From assembly GCA_030704615.1 (NCBI GenBank), contig CM060734.1, positions 39,574,042-39,638,041 of the forward strand: DNA of 64,000 bases. Reading direction: 5' to 3'. Shown here one piece after another: positions 34,801 through 48,000 of the stretch (position 1 is the stretch's first letter; every line of letters starts with the position of its first letter). The stretch comes from Takakia lepidozioides. Its lineage: Eukaryota > Streptophyta > Takakiopsida > Takakiales > Takakiaceae. Both the position numbers and the translations under genes were made by a program. The notes below the pieces were generated by a model. That model had not been told where the DNA came from and searched no databases. It saw nothing but the letters and a program-made list of their open reading frames with translations.

Positions 34801-37800
34801 TCAATGCCATCCTTCCAAGGTCATAAGCAAGATCCTCTTCAGTGCTTTATATAATGCTATGAGCAATGTATTCAGGAGCTGGAAATAAAGGACGCTCTTT
34901 GGTATCTTTTAGCTGTGAATAAGGTTTGTATGGTTGAAAATGATGCTTGGAGAGTGAATGGATAATTCCTTACTTTGTCACAGCCTGTGCCGAGGCAATT
35001 TCATGGTGATGATTCAAGCATTGAATCTGCTCTAACTGATCTTGCCCACTATGTTTAAATTGAACTGGCCTTGATGAGGTATCTTATATTGATACAATTT
35101 GCTTGGTTTGCAGGCTGTCCACTTCTTCTGTATCCTTACACTACATGGTCTCTTATGTATGCTGAGGTGCCATTGAGGTTCTGGAGACATTGCCAGATTG
35201 TTGGTTAATTGATTCAGGCATGGTAGATTTGGCTATAATGGTTCCCCTTCACGACTTGTTTGAAGAGTCATCTCATGCATCACAGAGCTTTTTGTCCTTC
35301 AGTCTATTGTTTTTTTTTAATATGGCTAACCCATATAGAGCCCACCCCTGAAAGGAAGCAGTAGCCTGCAAGGGGAAGAGGCTGTTGATTTTGAGTGGCG
35401 TCATCTCTCTCTCTATACGCCCAACAAGGACTATGATGCCAAGCCGATGAGCTTGCCACAAGACAGCCCAGTTACATTCGTACATTCTTTGACCATTTGA
35501 CAGATATCAACCGGCGCTTTGTCCACAAAACCCCTGTGCACAAACTAATAAGTGCTTGGGGAAGCAGTGCTGTCCTCAGCAGGGTGGGTCCCGGTGGTCC
35601 CGAAGCAGGGAGGAAAGGCGGGTGGGATGCAGCCTCTGGGAGACAGGGATGCCCTGTGTTTGTTTTGAATCTGAGGTGCCCATTTTCTGATTATGACATC
35701 ACTTTTGAAGCATCAAAGGCCATTGTGGAGTTTAAGGTACTAAGTCTGTGTCCTCCCTTCTCTAGTATGAAGCACACTGGCATCTTCTTCGTCATTTGCA
35801 AAGAATCATAAAATTATTGGATTCATGACAGAGGAGAAATACGACAATGTTGAGTCATAGAGATTCTGTCAGCTAGCTCAATCTTCATATTGTCATGCTT
35901 TCAAGGCTAATCCCTGCAGTCTCCTCCATTTCAACTGAACGACACTTGACCATTCATTCATGAGAAGACTTTGACCTTTCAATATCATACCGGTGGGGAT
36001 GTGGTGCTTACATTTTGGGCTTCAAGGTGCTTTGATGATACCTTCCAGCCATACACTTGCTTGACACCTGGTCACCAAGGAGTAGCAGTCTTAAGTCCAA
36101 GGTAGACTGAGTGGAGCTATAGGAAGTCCTCATCGGTCTCGTTGGATCAACTTGCAGATGGAGGCCCGCTTCTAATAGTTGAGAGCTCATTGATTGCTTC
36201 TGATGTGTAGGACTGGACTCCAGTGCTCTCATTTGTGAAAGAGGTGCTTGAGAGAAGTTGGGGGCATGGCCTGATTGACATCAAAGAAGGTGACTCCGAG
36301 CCTTTCTCTTACTAAGTTGTCCTTTCAGGAAACGGCATGAGTACATTCTTACTAAGTTGTCCATCTCTTTGGCGCTTTCAGCATATTATGTCAATCTCTA
36401 GCATACGATCCCAAGTTGTCTCTTTGTAGTCATCATCGAAGATGGGTTGTCTCTTTCGCAAATTTTTCGAGGCTGCACTGTCTGGCAGTACTCATGATGG
36501 TACATTGCTACAGACATTGCACCAGAACTGTCAGCAAAGAGCATGGATTTTGAAGCGGCCCTGAAGCCAACAGTACACAATCACAAGATCTGGCAACACA
36601 TTGACCCAACTTACAAGTCAAGCTGTAATTTAGATGTGTTCACTTCAAATGCTAGCTCCACGAGATTGCCTCGTGCCACACCATTGTGCAGGGGGAAATT
36701 ACCCGACGGGGACCTTAGCTCTGGGTCATTATTTGTTGAACCAGTAGTTCTAAGGCAGACCAGGAGCTCCCAAAAGAGTAACCCCCTTGAATCTCCGTTG
36801 AAGAGGAAGAGGCTCTGCAGTTACGACCACCACGACAAACAATCCAAAGTTCTGGAAATTTCTCCATTACACAAGCCATTGTTCAAACCTGCTACCTTGG
36901 ACAATCAGAGGATTCAAGGGGTATCTGAATATGAGTGGATGACAGATAGGAGAGGGGAGGCTCTTGATTCAAACCTTTCCTCTCGATCATGTACTTTACT
37001 GGCACCCTCGCCTCCAAGATATGGCTCACAGGATGTGCTTCTCAGTGATAGGGATCTTTCTGTTGGGAGCCCAGAGCCGTTTTGGGTCGCATCATCACCA
37101 GTTGGGAGTGACGGAAGCTGGGCAGGTGGAGTTGTTGAAGATTATCAAAAGTTTGACAGTTGTGAGGATTTTGCCCCAACACAAAGCTTAAATCTCGGTT
37201 CTGGACAGGTTAGGCCTGTCAGGCAGTGCTTACTGTCAGAATCTGATGAAAGTGGTGATTTGGGCAAGACTTACGCTTTACAATCAGATCAATTTGTGAG
37301 GAGGCAAACTGGGGCTGTTGTCTCAGTGGAGGACGGCTGTGACACAAGGAGCATCTTACAGAATGGGAGTTTTGAAAGTGAATGGATGGGCATGAACCTT
37401 AAACAACACACGGGTTTGGGTGACATATTGGATGAGTTACCTCGTCCATACCGTAGGGCATTGACTCAGATAGATACCAGAAAAGGCCTAGTGCCACGTA
37501 GCGCAAGTGAAGCACAGGAATCCTGTTCAATAGTCAACAGTGAAGTTCTTTATTGTGCAGACTTGCTGGGAAGCCCAGTTCGTGAGCACAACCAAATGGA
37601 TAACAACCATGTTGATGGCGTAGTCTATTTTGAGAGGAAATTCCAGCCCCTGCAGATTGATAGTAGCTTCTGGGAGAGTAGTTCTTGTTCGAATTGGAGA
37701 TTACTTGATACTGAAGATCTGAGGGAAGCAGAGGCCTGTCTTCAATCTTCAACGATACAGCCAAAGAGAGCTGTCTCTGGCCCTCCTTTTGACAAATTTT

Positions 37801-40800
37801 GCCAAACATTTCAGCTAAATGAGGATTACTTGCACAATTTGCCCTTGAGAGCAGACGATTGTGTGCAACACAAGGCAATCAACTACTCAGGTAGAGCCCT
37901 CTTCTCTCTACTTCTATTTGTATTGCTTCGATTACAGTTCAAGATTGGTGTTTCTGATTGAGTCGAGTTTGCCACAGGGTTCTCTATCTACCTTTTAACT
38001 AGGGAGCTAGCAGTGATCAGCCAACAGTGGTTTAGCTGGATGCGAGCCCACATCAATGCATCATTCTCATCAAACAGCCACTTAGTCCTGTACTTATTTG
38101 TATTCGGCTGTTTCATAGCAATCTGTCTATCCATTCTTGTGCAGTACAACCACGTGAAACCAGCAAAGGTCAGCGGGAGGACGTGGATGAGGGGAGACAT
38201 GTGCATGAGCCAGGTGTCTCTATTGCTGGAGCACAGTCTCGTAAGTTTGTATCTTCAACAAATTAATGTTTGCGTCATTTAATTGTCAAGCAAGCCTGTA
38301 ATTGTCACCTTGGGACACCTGAATCAAACCCTGTGGTTGGGTACGTTCAGTTGCCTGCCCACCAAGGATCCATGATCAGCCAAGTCTTTTGGTCACTTGC
38401 CAAGCATGCAGCATCAAAGCCTATGCTGATTATGGAATTTGAAAGTGGTTTTGCCATTTGATTGTAGTCTGGCCTCAATAGTCCCTGATGCATTAGAGAT
38501 GGGTTTTGCAGTATCAATTCCACAGGACCTGCTTCTGTCCAAACACCGCCTTGAAACACGATCAAACAAGTCACCTGGCCATGCTGAGGAAGACGAGCTA
38601 CGGAAGGAAAGTGTTGCAGCAATGTACCAGGTGAGGAGTGCCATGATTCTGTCAGCAATTTTCACTAACTTCTATCTTTATGTGGCAATATGTGCTACGC
38701 AAGTGACATAGAATGTATCTACCAGGTTCCAGTCTTGAGGCGGAATTTGGCTGTATTTGTGAGAGCCTACTTCTCTCTCACAGTGATGATCATGTTAGAG
38801 TATGTCTGTTGGGATGGGTTTATCATAAACAGAACTGATATTTCACCTTTTCAAGAGGTAGACGATTAACCTGTCCTGATGCTGTATATACCTATTGACA
38901 CCCAGAGGGATAGAAAGAGACCACTGTCCTCAGTAGATCTTTCTTGTTATAGACTAGGGCCATAGACCCCGCGCCTCAGTAGGAGCCCACAAGGCACAGG
39001 AGCAGCAGGGGTCAACTATACGGAAGGTTTGCTGTAGTATCCTACTTGTGCCCCTTTGGCAGTTTGGGCCTTCCGCGGATGCAATTTTTTTCTCTCCTGC
39101 GAAGTCGCTTTCATTTTTTCTTTCCTATCTCTGAGCATGACAGTGAGGGTAGCAAACATTGTCTGATGTGTTGTAATGAGCACTTTGCTTGACAGGAGGC
39201 CCTCCTTGGAAGTATCAAACCGACTGACACTGCACCTCTTTCCAGTCAGTCTGACAACCTTGAGACAAAGCTTGTGGCAGTGCTGGTGTACATCTGAAGA
39301 TCCTATGTACATTTAGGAGCTTTCTAAAGAAAAGCTGGAAGGTCTGAAGTGTTGCATGAAAGTGGAGAGGGAGAGAGAGAGAGAGTTGTCTAGCAGCAGC
39401 CTGACTACAATGTTCTGTAGGTGTGGCTGAATCCTTGCATGCGCCTCGATGGAAACAATGTACTGGATCTCTCTTCAGGAGTTCTTGGATCCAGCAATGG
39501 CTTCCTTCTGCCAGAGTTGATGACCAAGGAGAGGCTGCAGCATGCTCGTGTGCTTCAGCAAGTGGATAAGAAGTTCATTGCGGTTGTTGCACGCGACATG
39601 TTACTGTTAGTTGATCAAGTCAGTGCTCCACCCAAACTGCCATGCAATATATGTAACCTTTTGGTCACACGGCTCATGAAGGCTGTCCTGATGAATTACT
39701 CCAAGCTCCTCATTCTTTGGACTCTTTCATGTGAGGGTCTTGGTGTGATTAATTCAGTGTGATTACAAAGGCCAAAATGTCAGAGATTGCTCGTCTGCCC
39801 ATAGTGGGCCGTGGCGCTCTAGATGTTTGCCCAATGGCCTTAGAAAAGCAGGTGTCCTTTACATAACCACAAAGTTTATATTGCTTAGAGAAATGGTTAA
39901 CCGAGCTTCAGTGAACACATAAATGAGTTTAATGGTTGAGTTAACAGTGGGGTGCCTGTGTCCATTGGTTCATTGGAGCACATGGGTTAGCACATGGGCT
40001 GTTTGATAGGGAAATTTAAAATGGTCAGTTCTACTTTATGTGATGTCACATAACTTGAAGTGAGTCTGCAGGTCAACGCTTAATGTACTTACTTGTTAAT
40101 GGGTTGTTTTACACAAAAATTTAAATGTTCAGTTCTATCTTGTAGGAGTTCATTTTGAGTACTTGATTTGAGTCTGGAGGTCAATACAGAGAGATTTGTT
40201 GATAAGACGTCAAGTGGCACTTGTGGGGTTCACGAGCAGCATGCAGCAGACGAGCGCGTGCGATTGGAGGAGTTGCGCGCACATGTATGCCATCAGTCTT
40301 GCCCATGTAGGAATTTTGGTGTGAGGTGATTTTGCTACACATGATTTCATTCAGTCCAAGAAACATCTCTGCTTTGCTACTCTTGATTTGGTATATCCTT
40401 TTCTAGCCCTATATTAAATCTTTGGTTCTACTTGCAATGTGGTTGTGGTGTACTGACTTGTGGCAACTGAAGCTCTTGAACAGGTGTTGGTAGTGGAGAA
40501 GAAGCAGGCCATTTCCTTCTTGGATCCCAAACAAGAATTGGTATGTTGTAGATGCTGTCTAGTCTTTCCCATTATTGAAATGGAAATCAATTGCTTTGGT
40601 AGAACATTTCAATATGGATGAGGTGAAAGTGTAAAATCATTTCAAGGGCACATATCACTTTCTTCTTTAAATTAAAGACAATTGCAACCTGATTGCACAC
40701 TGACCCTACATCTGATCCACCTAAAACCTTCGGTAGCAGGAAATGGAAATTGGTGTCCTTATCATCTCATGCAGAGCAACCTTGATAAAATGCTTGAGAT

Positions 40801-43426
40801 ACTGACTTTCCAATTGACCACATGGCCTGTATGATACAAATCAGCATGGCCTCCCCTGATGGATCTTTGTTCAGATACATCTCATGCTGATGGAGGTAAA
40901 ACATATTAAAAAGCTGGAGAATGACAGCAGGGGTTGCATAACTGGAAAATATTTCCTTGTCAATTGTTCATGCATAATGCTATGGGGCAGGGTAATGCCT
41001 GAAGGGTAGGCATGTTGGTGAAATTTTTTAATGGATATTTTGAATCTGAAAGATCAGGTATCTATCAATGATAAAATGCAATGCTTGCAACTGTGGATCT
41101 CTCTTAAATGATCAAGACCAATAATGGTCTACTCCCACACTGTGAAAGGACTTGCATGTTTTAACATTCCCGTTTTCCTCGCACCCCAGCTGTGTCTGAT
41201 GCAACCTTGGCTATATGTCACAGGCACTAGGCCTTGCAGAGCAGCAAACGCTTCACACATACCATGAGCAGATTGAGAATTGGGGTTGGCGTTTCCAATC
41301 TACTTCTGAAGTTAAGGCACTAGGCAAGCACAGGTAGTCAAATACTTCTGCTCCATTCAAAAAGACGTTACTTAGCTTTTCTGCTCCTTCACTTCACAGT
41401 GACAAATGACTAACCACTACGGAGAAAAGGGAAGGAAATAGTGGGTGGGAGTACGAATAACGGACCTACGGATCCAAAAGGAATAGGCCTGAGCCTCATG
41501 TGAGACAATTGCCCCTGTTACTGCAACATTAGAAGTGTACTGACCTACGAACGCTACTTTTCTGCTTCTCTCTTAGGTTTGCTGGTGTCCCTTTCAAACT
41601 CATGGAGCATGTTATCTTGCACGTGCAATGGTGACAAATAATTAAAGCTGTTCTCTAAAAACTTGAAGATATAGTTCAGTTCCAATTGAGGTAAGGGGTA
41701 TTCTTTGTCTACTTGATTGGCATGATCTGAAGCTGGATTGTTGCAGGAACAGAGCAAAACATGGAGGCACATGCAAGGTCCAACTGAGCGCTGTAAGCAT
41801 GTTACAACCCTTCCTTTTCTTGGCCGTGCTACCGAGCACTGTGTTTCAAATGCATGTAGCACTCTTTAGGTGGTGATCTGATGGAAATGGGCCAACACAA
41901 CTATGGGCCACAACTATGAATCCCAAAGGCCTTGGGGCCTCTGTGCCCAAGAATAACCAGCGTGATCCCACAGGTCCCCTGCATTCTGGGTGTGAGTTTG
42001 ACAGCAGCAGATCTGGAGGAGTTCCTTTGTCAGGTGTGTTTTGAAGCTTTCCTGTATTCTGGTAGGGCACAATGAGTTTTGACATTCAGGTCGGGTAAAA
42101 GTGAATAGCGTCAACTCTTTTACAGATTTATATGGAAGTCACTGCACAGAATCATATGTATCTAGCTGAAAATTTGGTTTTGTATTTTTGTTTCAATGAA
42201 TTTGGGTGCAGCTATCTGAAACTCATGGTGCCTCCGCCCCTCCTCCTGCAGTTGTGAGGGTGCTAAATTACAAGTCATGCAGAGGTATTTTGTCCTTTGA
42301 AAGCCCCTTACTCTTGTCTTAAATCAAGGAGTAGAGAACAATCTTGAGGATCTAAGTAGTTTCACGCAAAGACACCAAAGCTGTCTTCAGTGTCTTGGCC
42401 TGTTCAGCATTGTACAAGCACCAACTGCGTGCAAATCGTATGCGTGACCAGTGTGCAAGACAGCTGTTGGATGTGCCTAACCTTTGTACTGCATGGCCTG
42501 GAGGCAATGTATTAGTAACCAAGATGTTATCGTACATTCTCAGCGATTGTAGTAAAAACTGTACTTTAAGGTCCCAGCTCCCTTTCTGCTGGTGATTGCT
42601 TGGGGTCAGCATGAGCAATCATTGCCACAAAGGCTACCCTTCCTGGCGAGCTTGCTCTACTCTCAGTTGATAAGCAGCCATCACTGTTTGGTTCACTCAT
42701 GAAGGAAAGACATTTGAGTCATCGTCTTCACTTTGTCTCTCACATCCACACCAACTTATGCCTGGCTGTCAAAGCTGACGGGTGGCTGCATTCCAAGGGC
42801 TATAATAGTGGCGAGAAAATGATGTGTGGGGTACTGGGCAGGTGCTATTATGTTTGGAGATGCATTGCTTCCTGCAGAATGTCGGCAGCTTGTTGATCAG
42901 CTCAAGCAGACATCGTTGTGCTTCCAGGTTGACTAGACCCTTGTTTTATGCTTGTATTCCTGTTTCCTTGCTCTTATCCCTGAAGTTCTGTCTTGGTGGA
43001 TAGCTTTGTGTGTAGTGTAGTTTTGCACTTTCCCATGAAGAGTTTCACCAAGTTCTTAGCCACATGAGACCTACTCAAATTATTAAGTGCATACATGTGG
43101 AGAATGTACTTACCCTTACATGACATGGGCAACATGCATTGGCCCGCAAGAAGCTAAACATCTGGCCAGTTCATGGTCTATGGCAGTGTGCACATGGCCG
43201 CCCTACAATGGTGCCCCTTGTTAACCTCCATGCCTTGCACCGTCGATTTGGACCTTCATCCGGCAGCATCCAAAGGGTCATCACCAGTGTCACAGGTGCA
43301 GCACCAGTAAACTGTGTGAGTGCATTGGAAGGAAGCAGGAGTAATGTTTGGCACAGTTTGCACACAGACCTTATGCCTACTCTTGCGCGAGCACAATCAC
43401 GGCTACAACAAGCCCAACAAACTTAA
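31881..43426 (+). CDS. MLH3: MutL homologue MLH3
   Basis: Nuclear MutL-family protein. By family knowledge it pairs with MLH1 to nick joint molecules in meiotic crossing-over and aids mismatch repair. In-phase exons: 31881-32006, 32311-32362, 32875-32922, 33167-33321, 33527-33584, 33906-33963, 34104-34199, 34654-34819, 35114-35129, 35504-35736, 36211-36289, 36535-37890, 38145-38240; then an unresolved linker (a likely exon at about 38468-38632); then 39421-39618, 40240-40284, 40484-40540, 41224-41333, 41747-41792, 41974-42033, 42212-42284, 42842-42927, 43187-43426. GHKL ATPase motifs are EELVCNSLDAGAT, DDGGGIS and GFRGEALSSLADIS. The endonuclease motif DQHAADERVRLEE is intact, as are ACRG-like SCRGAIMFGD and the CAHGRP metal site. 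The start MGRIKRLS fits the family. The predicted length is near 1200 aa, as in Arabidopsis. Confidence 0.95.
32460..32564 (+). repeat. Dispersed short repeat, family A, intronic copy
   Basis: Lies inside the second MLH3 intron. It matches the minus strand of 656-757 over almost its whole length (TAGCCTTGTGGCCATTGACC, GCGCCCAGTTTGAGCGG, GTCAGGGGCTGACG). A fragment with similar words (GGCCATAGACCCCGCGCC) is at about 38958-38978. Confidence 0.75.
35334..35416 (+). repeat. Dispersed short repeat, family B, intronic copy
   Basis: Sits between the 16-base MLH3 exon and the next one. It shares GCCCACCCC, GAAAG, GCAGTAGCC, CAAGG and a CTCTCTCT run with 2430-2520 in the same order. Confidence 0.55.
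39367..39387. repeat. GA microsatellite
   Basis: A short run of GA/AG units just upstream of the MLH3 exon that begins at 39421. Confidence 0.85.
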
Positions 43427-45012
43427 ATCTCTGATATAGAAGAAACATGTCCCAACTTGTACTCTCAACGTGCAACAGAGTCGAGGCATGAAAATATAAC
43501 CAAACAAGAGGCGTGATGAGCAATGCGGCTGTGCTTCATCCACTGAACGCTGACATTGAAATGGGGATAGAAAAAGTATTGCAATTCAATATTGTCGGCA
43601 TTTGGTGCTGCATCCTGGCATTGTAAGTTGTTTCTCAAGAACATTGGAGAATGTAAGTGAGAGAATGTTACATTATCCAACATTGGTTTGCTCAATTGAT
43701 ATTTGTGGTAGATTGTTGGCCCAACATCTTCTGTACCTAAATCTTTTCTCCTGTTTGATAACAAAAGTCGGAAGTTTCATTACCCCAAATGTGACGTTAC
43801 AATTGCTGTAAGTGCACCGGCTCTAAGTATGGGGAGTGAGATGACAGATGAAGACCAGCATGATAGTTCCTGGATCAGTTGATTCTGATCTGTCTTGTAG
43901 GCGATGAACAGTGGGTTCTCTCAGGACCAGAGTCATCCTCTGTAATTATCACGCTGTTTCTGTATCTCAAAGATACACTTGCTTGAGTCCATGTTTTCCC
44001 GCAATGACTGATGCACTATCATGTACTAAGGGTGCTGTTAAGAAATAATGCAAGATTATATCAACAGTTGCAAGATTATGGAATGAAGTCCTTTAGCTTT
44101 TGGCACTGGCCCTCAGCCTATAAGTTGAAATTGAAATGGCTTTGGCACTGATGCGTTATGCGTTGTCTCCTCCTTGCCTTGTCTCAATAAGCAAGTACCA
44201 AACGGAGCAACAATTCTGTTAGTAATAGAAGAAAACGCTTGTCGTCTTGTTCCATTTCTTCCTAAGATTCCTTCATGGGCGAAGATTCCTTCATGTGTGG
44301 CACAACTAGATGCTTACTGCGCCAATGCACCCGAGATTGTTCTCATTTTTGGACCAGCGATCTAGACTGACGAGGGACTAAGCTGTTTTAGAGAAAACTC
44401 CTGTCTTTTATGGTGCATCTGGCCAGAGGTGAGGAACGATTTGAACAATCAGCACACTGATACTTTATGTGCAGAGTTCTGGCCAGGGTTTCGGTGACTG
44501 CTCTTTCGACAGTCAATTGCTCTTTTGGGCGCATTCCAATTTTCCTGTGATTCTTACGCGGTCTGCCTTTTCCAAGCCTAAGCAGGCACAACACGAGCAT
44601 CACACTCTCCACTTCATCTTCTGGAGTCCAACAATAATCTGTCTCTTCATCTCATAAGCAACATTTTCTAGCATTTGCCTCCCAAGGAAGAAATTCCTTT
44701 CTCAATCTATGTGGTGTTTCTGACCCATCCGTGCACAGATTGCTAGAATTTACCACACAATTTCTGGGAGTTAGCTGTAAATTGTCGTCTTTCTTACCGA
44801 TGCTTTTGACGAGTGTTTCGAAGACTTGAATCATTGCTTCAATTTTTCAGCATCTGGCTTCCTGATGCTTTTGACCCCTGATTTCAGTGATTGAGAATCT
44901 ACGTCCATCACTCTTTTCATTCCATCTTACTTGCAACTGTTGTTTATCCTACTGCTCCTCGGACCGAACGTCACACTGGTTTTCGTCTTATTTGGGCGTT
45001 TCCCTGAGCTTC
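43427..45012. other. Intergenic between MLH3 and IspD
   Basis: About 1.6 kb that includes the MLH3 3' UTR and the IspD 5' region. Open frames are short and unrecognised. No repeat was noticed. Confidence 0.45.
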
Positions 45013-48000
45013 ATGTACATGGCGTGCACTATGGGCAGTTTCGCAGCTACTACTTGCTTAACCAATGTGACAGCGTCATCGAATTTTTCGCGTTCAGCTT
45101 CTGCTTCTCCATCGGTTTCCGCCAGAAACAGTTGCTCTACTGGCCCGACTCTCAGTTCTGCCCTTAAAGCCGTGGCAGGTATGCTTGGCTCTCTGTTCAA
45201 CCTTGGAGTGTCGTCGAACTATTCTAGGTAACGTTCAATTATCAGAGTTTACTTAATTCTATCTATTGCCAAATCTGGTCAAGGCTGATAGTCCCCAGTG
45301 TGTGCTTTTTCAAGAACCCTGGGCTGCTGGCCGTCTTATATTAATATTGTATTTTCTTCACAATAGTGCTGCACTCCAGATCCTACTTTGTCGGGTTGTA
45401 CCAGTTCTGTACTTTGAAGGTAGTGTGGTGCCAGTCAGAAGCATGAGCACGGTTCGACTAGGTGTGTCCTTGAAGCAAATATAATAGCACTGATGACTTC
45501 TCTACATTGTTGTCTTGAGCGGGAGTGATATAGAGCTTACGTACTGTAGATTGAGCTGATTTTCCATGTGAGATTGATGATGTAGCACTTCCTTCCCGTA
45601 GGCAATGGTATTTAAGGCAGGCATTCATTTTCCCCTCCAAACTTTGAAGTTCTCAAGGATTTTGTAGTTTGTAGATTCTAGCCTGTGACCTTACCACGGT
45701 TCAAGGGGTTCACTGTGGCCTTTTGGCACTCAGGTGTGGGCCGTGTTGACATCGTCCCCTTGAGACTCAATCAAGGTAAGTACCCTGTGCTCTGTCAGTG
45801 TGTTAGTGGATTCACATTACATCCTTTTATTGCCCAATAAGAGCACATATCCAAAACTATACATATAAAGTTTACATACACGATGGACAAGAGTGGAAAT
45901 GTCTATAGTGCTGGAACATCACTTTCGTAATAGTGAGATTGAAGCTGAGTAGAGGCAGGGAAGATTGTCAAGCTGCTATTTATGAGTGAGTTTGACGGGC
46001 AGTGTTTCAACCTTGATATCCATGAAACAGGTCTTCAAGGAGGTGAATTGCGAGCTGGTCGTCAGGCTCAAGGCAGACAAACTTGCGCTGCTGTAGCAAG
46101 TGACGCACCTACTACAGGCGATCCTATAGAAACAGTAGGACTCTTAAACCTCAAGTCTCTGCCAGCCTTGACTTCAAATCTCACATGCTGCTGGATCATC
46201 CTGACCTAGGGAAGCTGCTGGATGAGACATTGTTGTTGCTCAATGGGCCATAGCAAAGCTAACAACATTCGGCATCCTTGTTAGAAGTGAGATTGTTATT
46301 CCTTAAGCATCACACCTGCCTGTCAAACATTACTTCACTTTGTCTCACGCCATGAGGTTGCATTGCACTCAATTTTTGATATGGTTTGTGGATTATTTTA
46401 GTTGTTTTGATTTCTATGCAGGGGATTCCCACAGAAAGTGCTTCAGTGATCCTGCTGGCTGGTGGGATGGGCAAGCGCATGGGGGTATGTCCTTTTGAAC
46501 CTCAGATACCTCAAGTACAACAGTGTAGGTTGAGAGCAAAGCAGCAAACATAATTACTGCTTCAAATACCCTTCTGGCTATGAACAACTGGGAACAAGAG
46601 AAGGCAATTTGAAGGTAGGCAGTAATACTGATATGAAGTTGGATGAACTGGCAATGCAGGCGAACATGCCCAAGCAATATCTGCCTCTGCTGGGCCAACC
46701 GATTGCACTACACAGGTACTGGTATGCTCAATGATTTAAAAAGGGATAATGAGCTATTTCCAACTATGCCCTCAACACAGTCGAACAATACCAGCTGCCC
46801 ATAAAGACCAATGATTTTTCATATATTCCTTTGGCATGTGGGTTTGCTTTGCAGTTTCTACACGTTTGCTAATATGCCAGAAGTTCAGGAGATCATAGTG
46901 GTCTGCGATCCTTCCTACAGGGATATATTTGAAGGTTGGTTGTTCTATGCATCAACCTATGATTCTTTGCAGTTTGGCTCATGCATTCAGTTGCAAGTTA
47001 CCAAGTACTCTAGCCATAAGTGAGAATGAGATGCCTTATTCCCTCACGTGATGTTCTCGCCTCCGCAGATGCAGGAAAGAGTATTTCCATCCCTCTTAAG
47101 TTTGCTCTGCCAGGAAAAGAAAGACAAGATTCAGTGCGCAGTGGACTGCAGGTATTGGTTGTAGTAATGATATGACGAGCATTGCCACTTTCATATGAAA
47201 TTAATTACACTGTGGGATTGCATGAACATTGGGGATGGAAAACCCCACATAGGATGTCCAGCAGAACTTTGCTTCTGACTGACAAACTCATCATCAGGCA
47301 TGTTGTTACAACAGACACAACAAATAGAAAGACATTATGTGTTGTCTAATGTGGATTGATGTCAGGAAATTGATGTTCTCATCTGAAGTCCGCTCCCATC
47401 TTTTCAATTGGCAGGAAATAAGCAAGTTTGCAAAGCTCGCGTGTGTGCATGACTCAGCCCGCCCTCTTGTACTACCTGAAGACATTCGAAAGGTCGCTGC
47501 ACCATGTGTGACACCTGGAAGTGGAAATGGTCCTGCCAGCATCTGCTTTCAATCTCAGGACTTGCATTCTAGAAGCTGCCACTCAATCAGCAGTTTGTAA
47601 TTTGAAAATTGCATTTTATGAAGTATTTCTCGTCCATTAAGGACATTGTGAGGACCATGACCTCAAGGAAGGTGTAAGGCTGCAACATGGTTTCCACTGC
47701 AGCTTTAGCTGTTTGGACAGGTTGCATCCTCATCTGTTGGCTGTATGCCAAGGTTTTAGGAACGTCCTCTAATCACATAATTCTGCCTGGATCTTTAAAT
47801 GGACATTTGGTTAGAACACATTCCAAGGTGTGTCAATTGTGCGCTGGTGCAAAAGTCTCAAGGTTGCTTTCTGCAGGTGATAAAGGATGCAGCAGTCCAT
47901 GGTGCAGCTGTGTTGGGAGTCCCTGTGAAGGCCACTATCAAAGAAGTGTGAATAATCTCGTCATTTGCTTTGTTTACAGCTGCGAGGTTAAATATATCAG

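Noticed and set aside
40181-40366. Minus-strand 61-codon frame within MLH3
   Set aside because: The plus strand carries the DQHA(X)2E(X)4E endonuclease exon here, and the minus frame is a shadow.
46020-46100. Frame reading [21 protein letters not shown] upstream of the IspD core
   Set aside because: It stops quickly, does not fit exon phases and has no recognised similarity, so it was not called as an exon.
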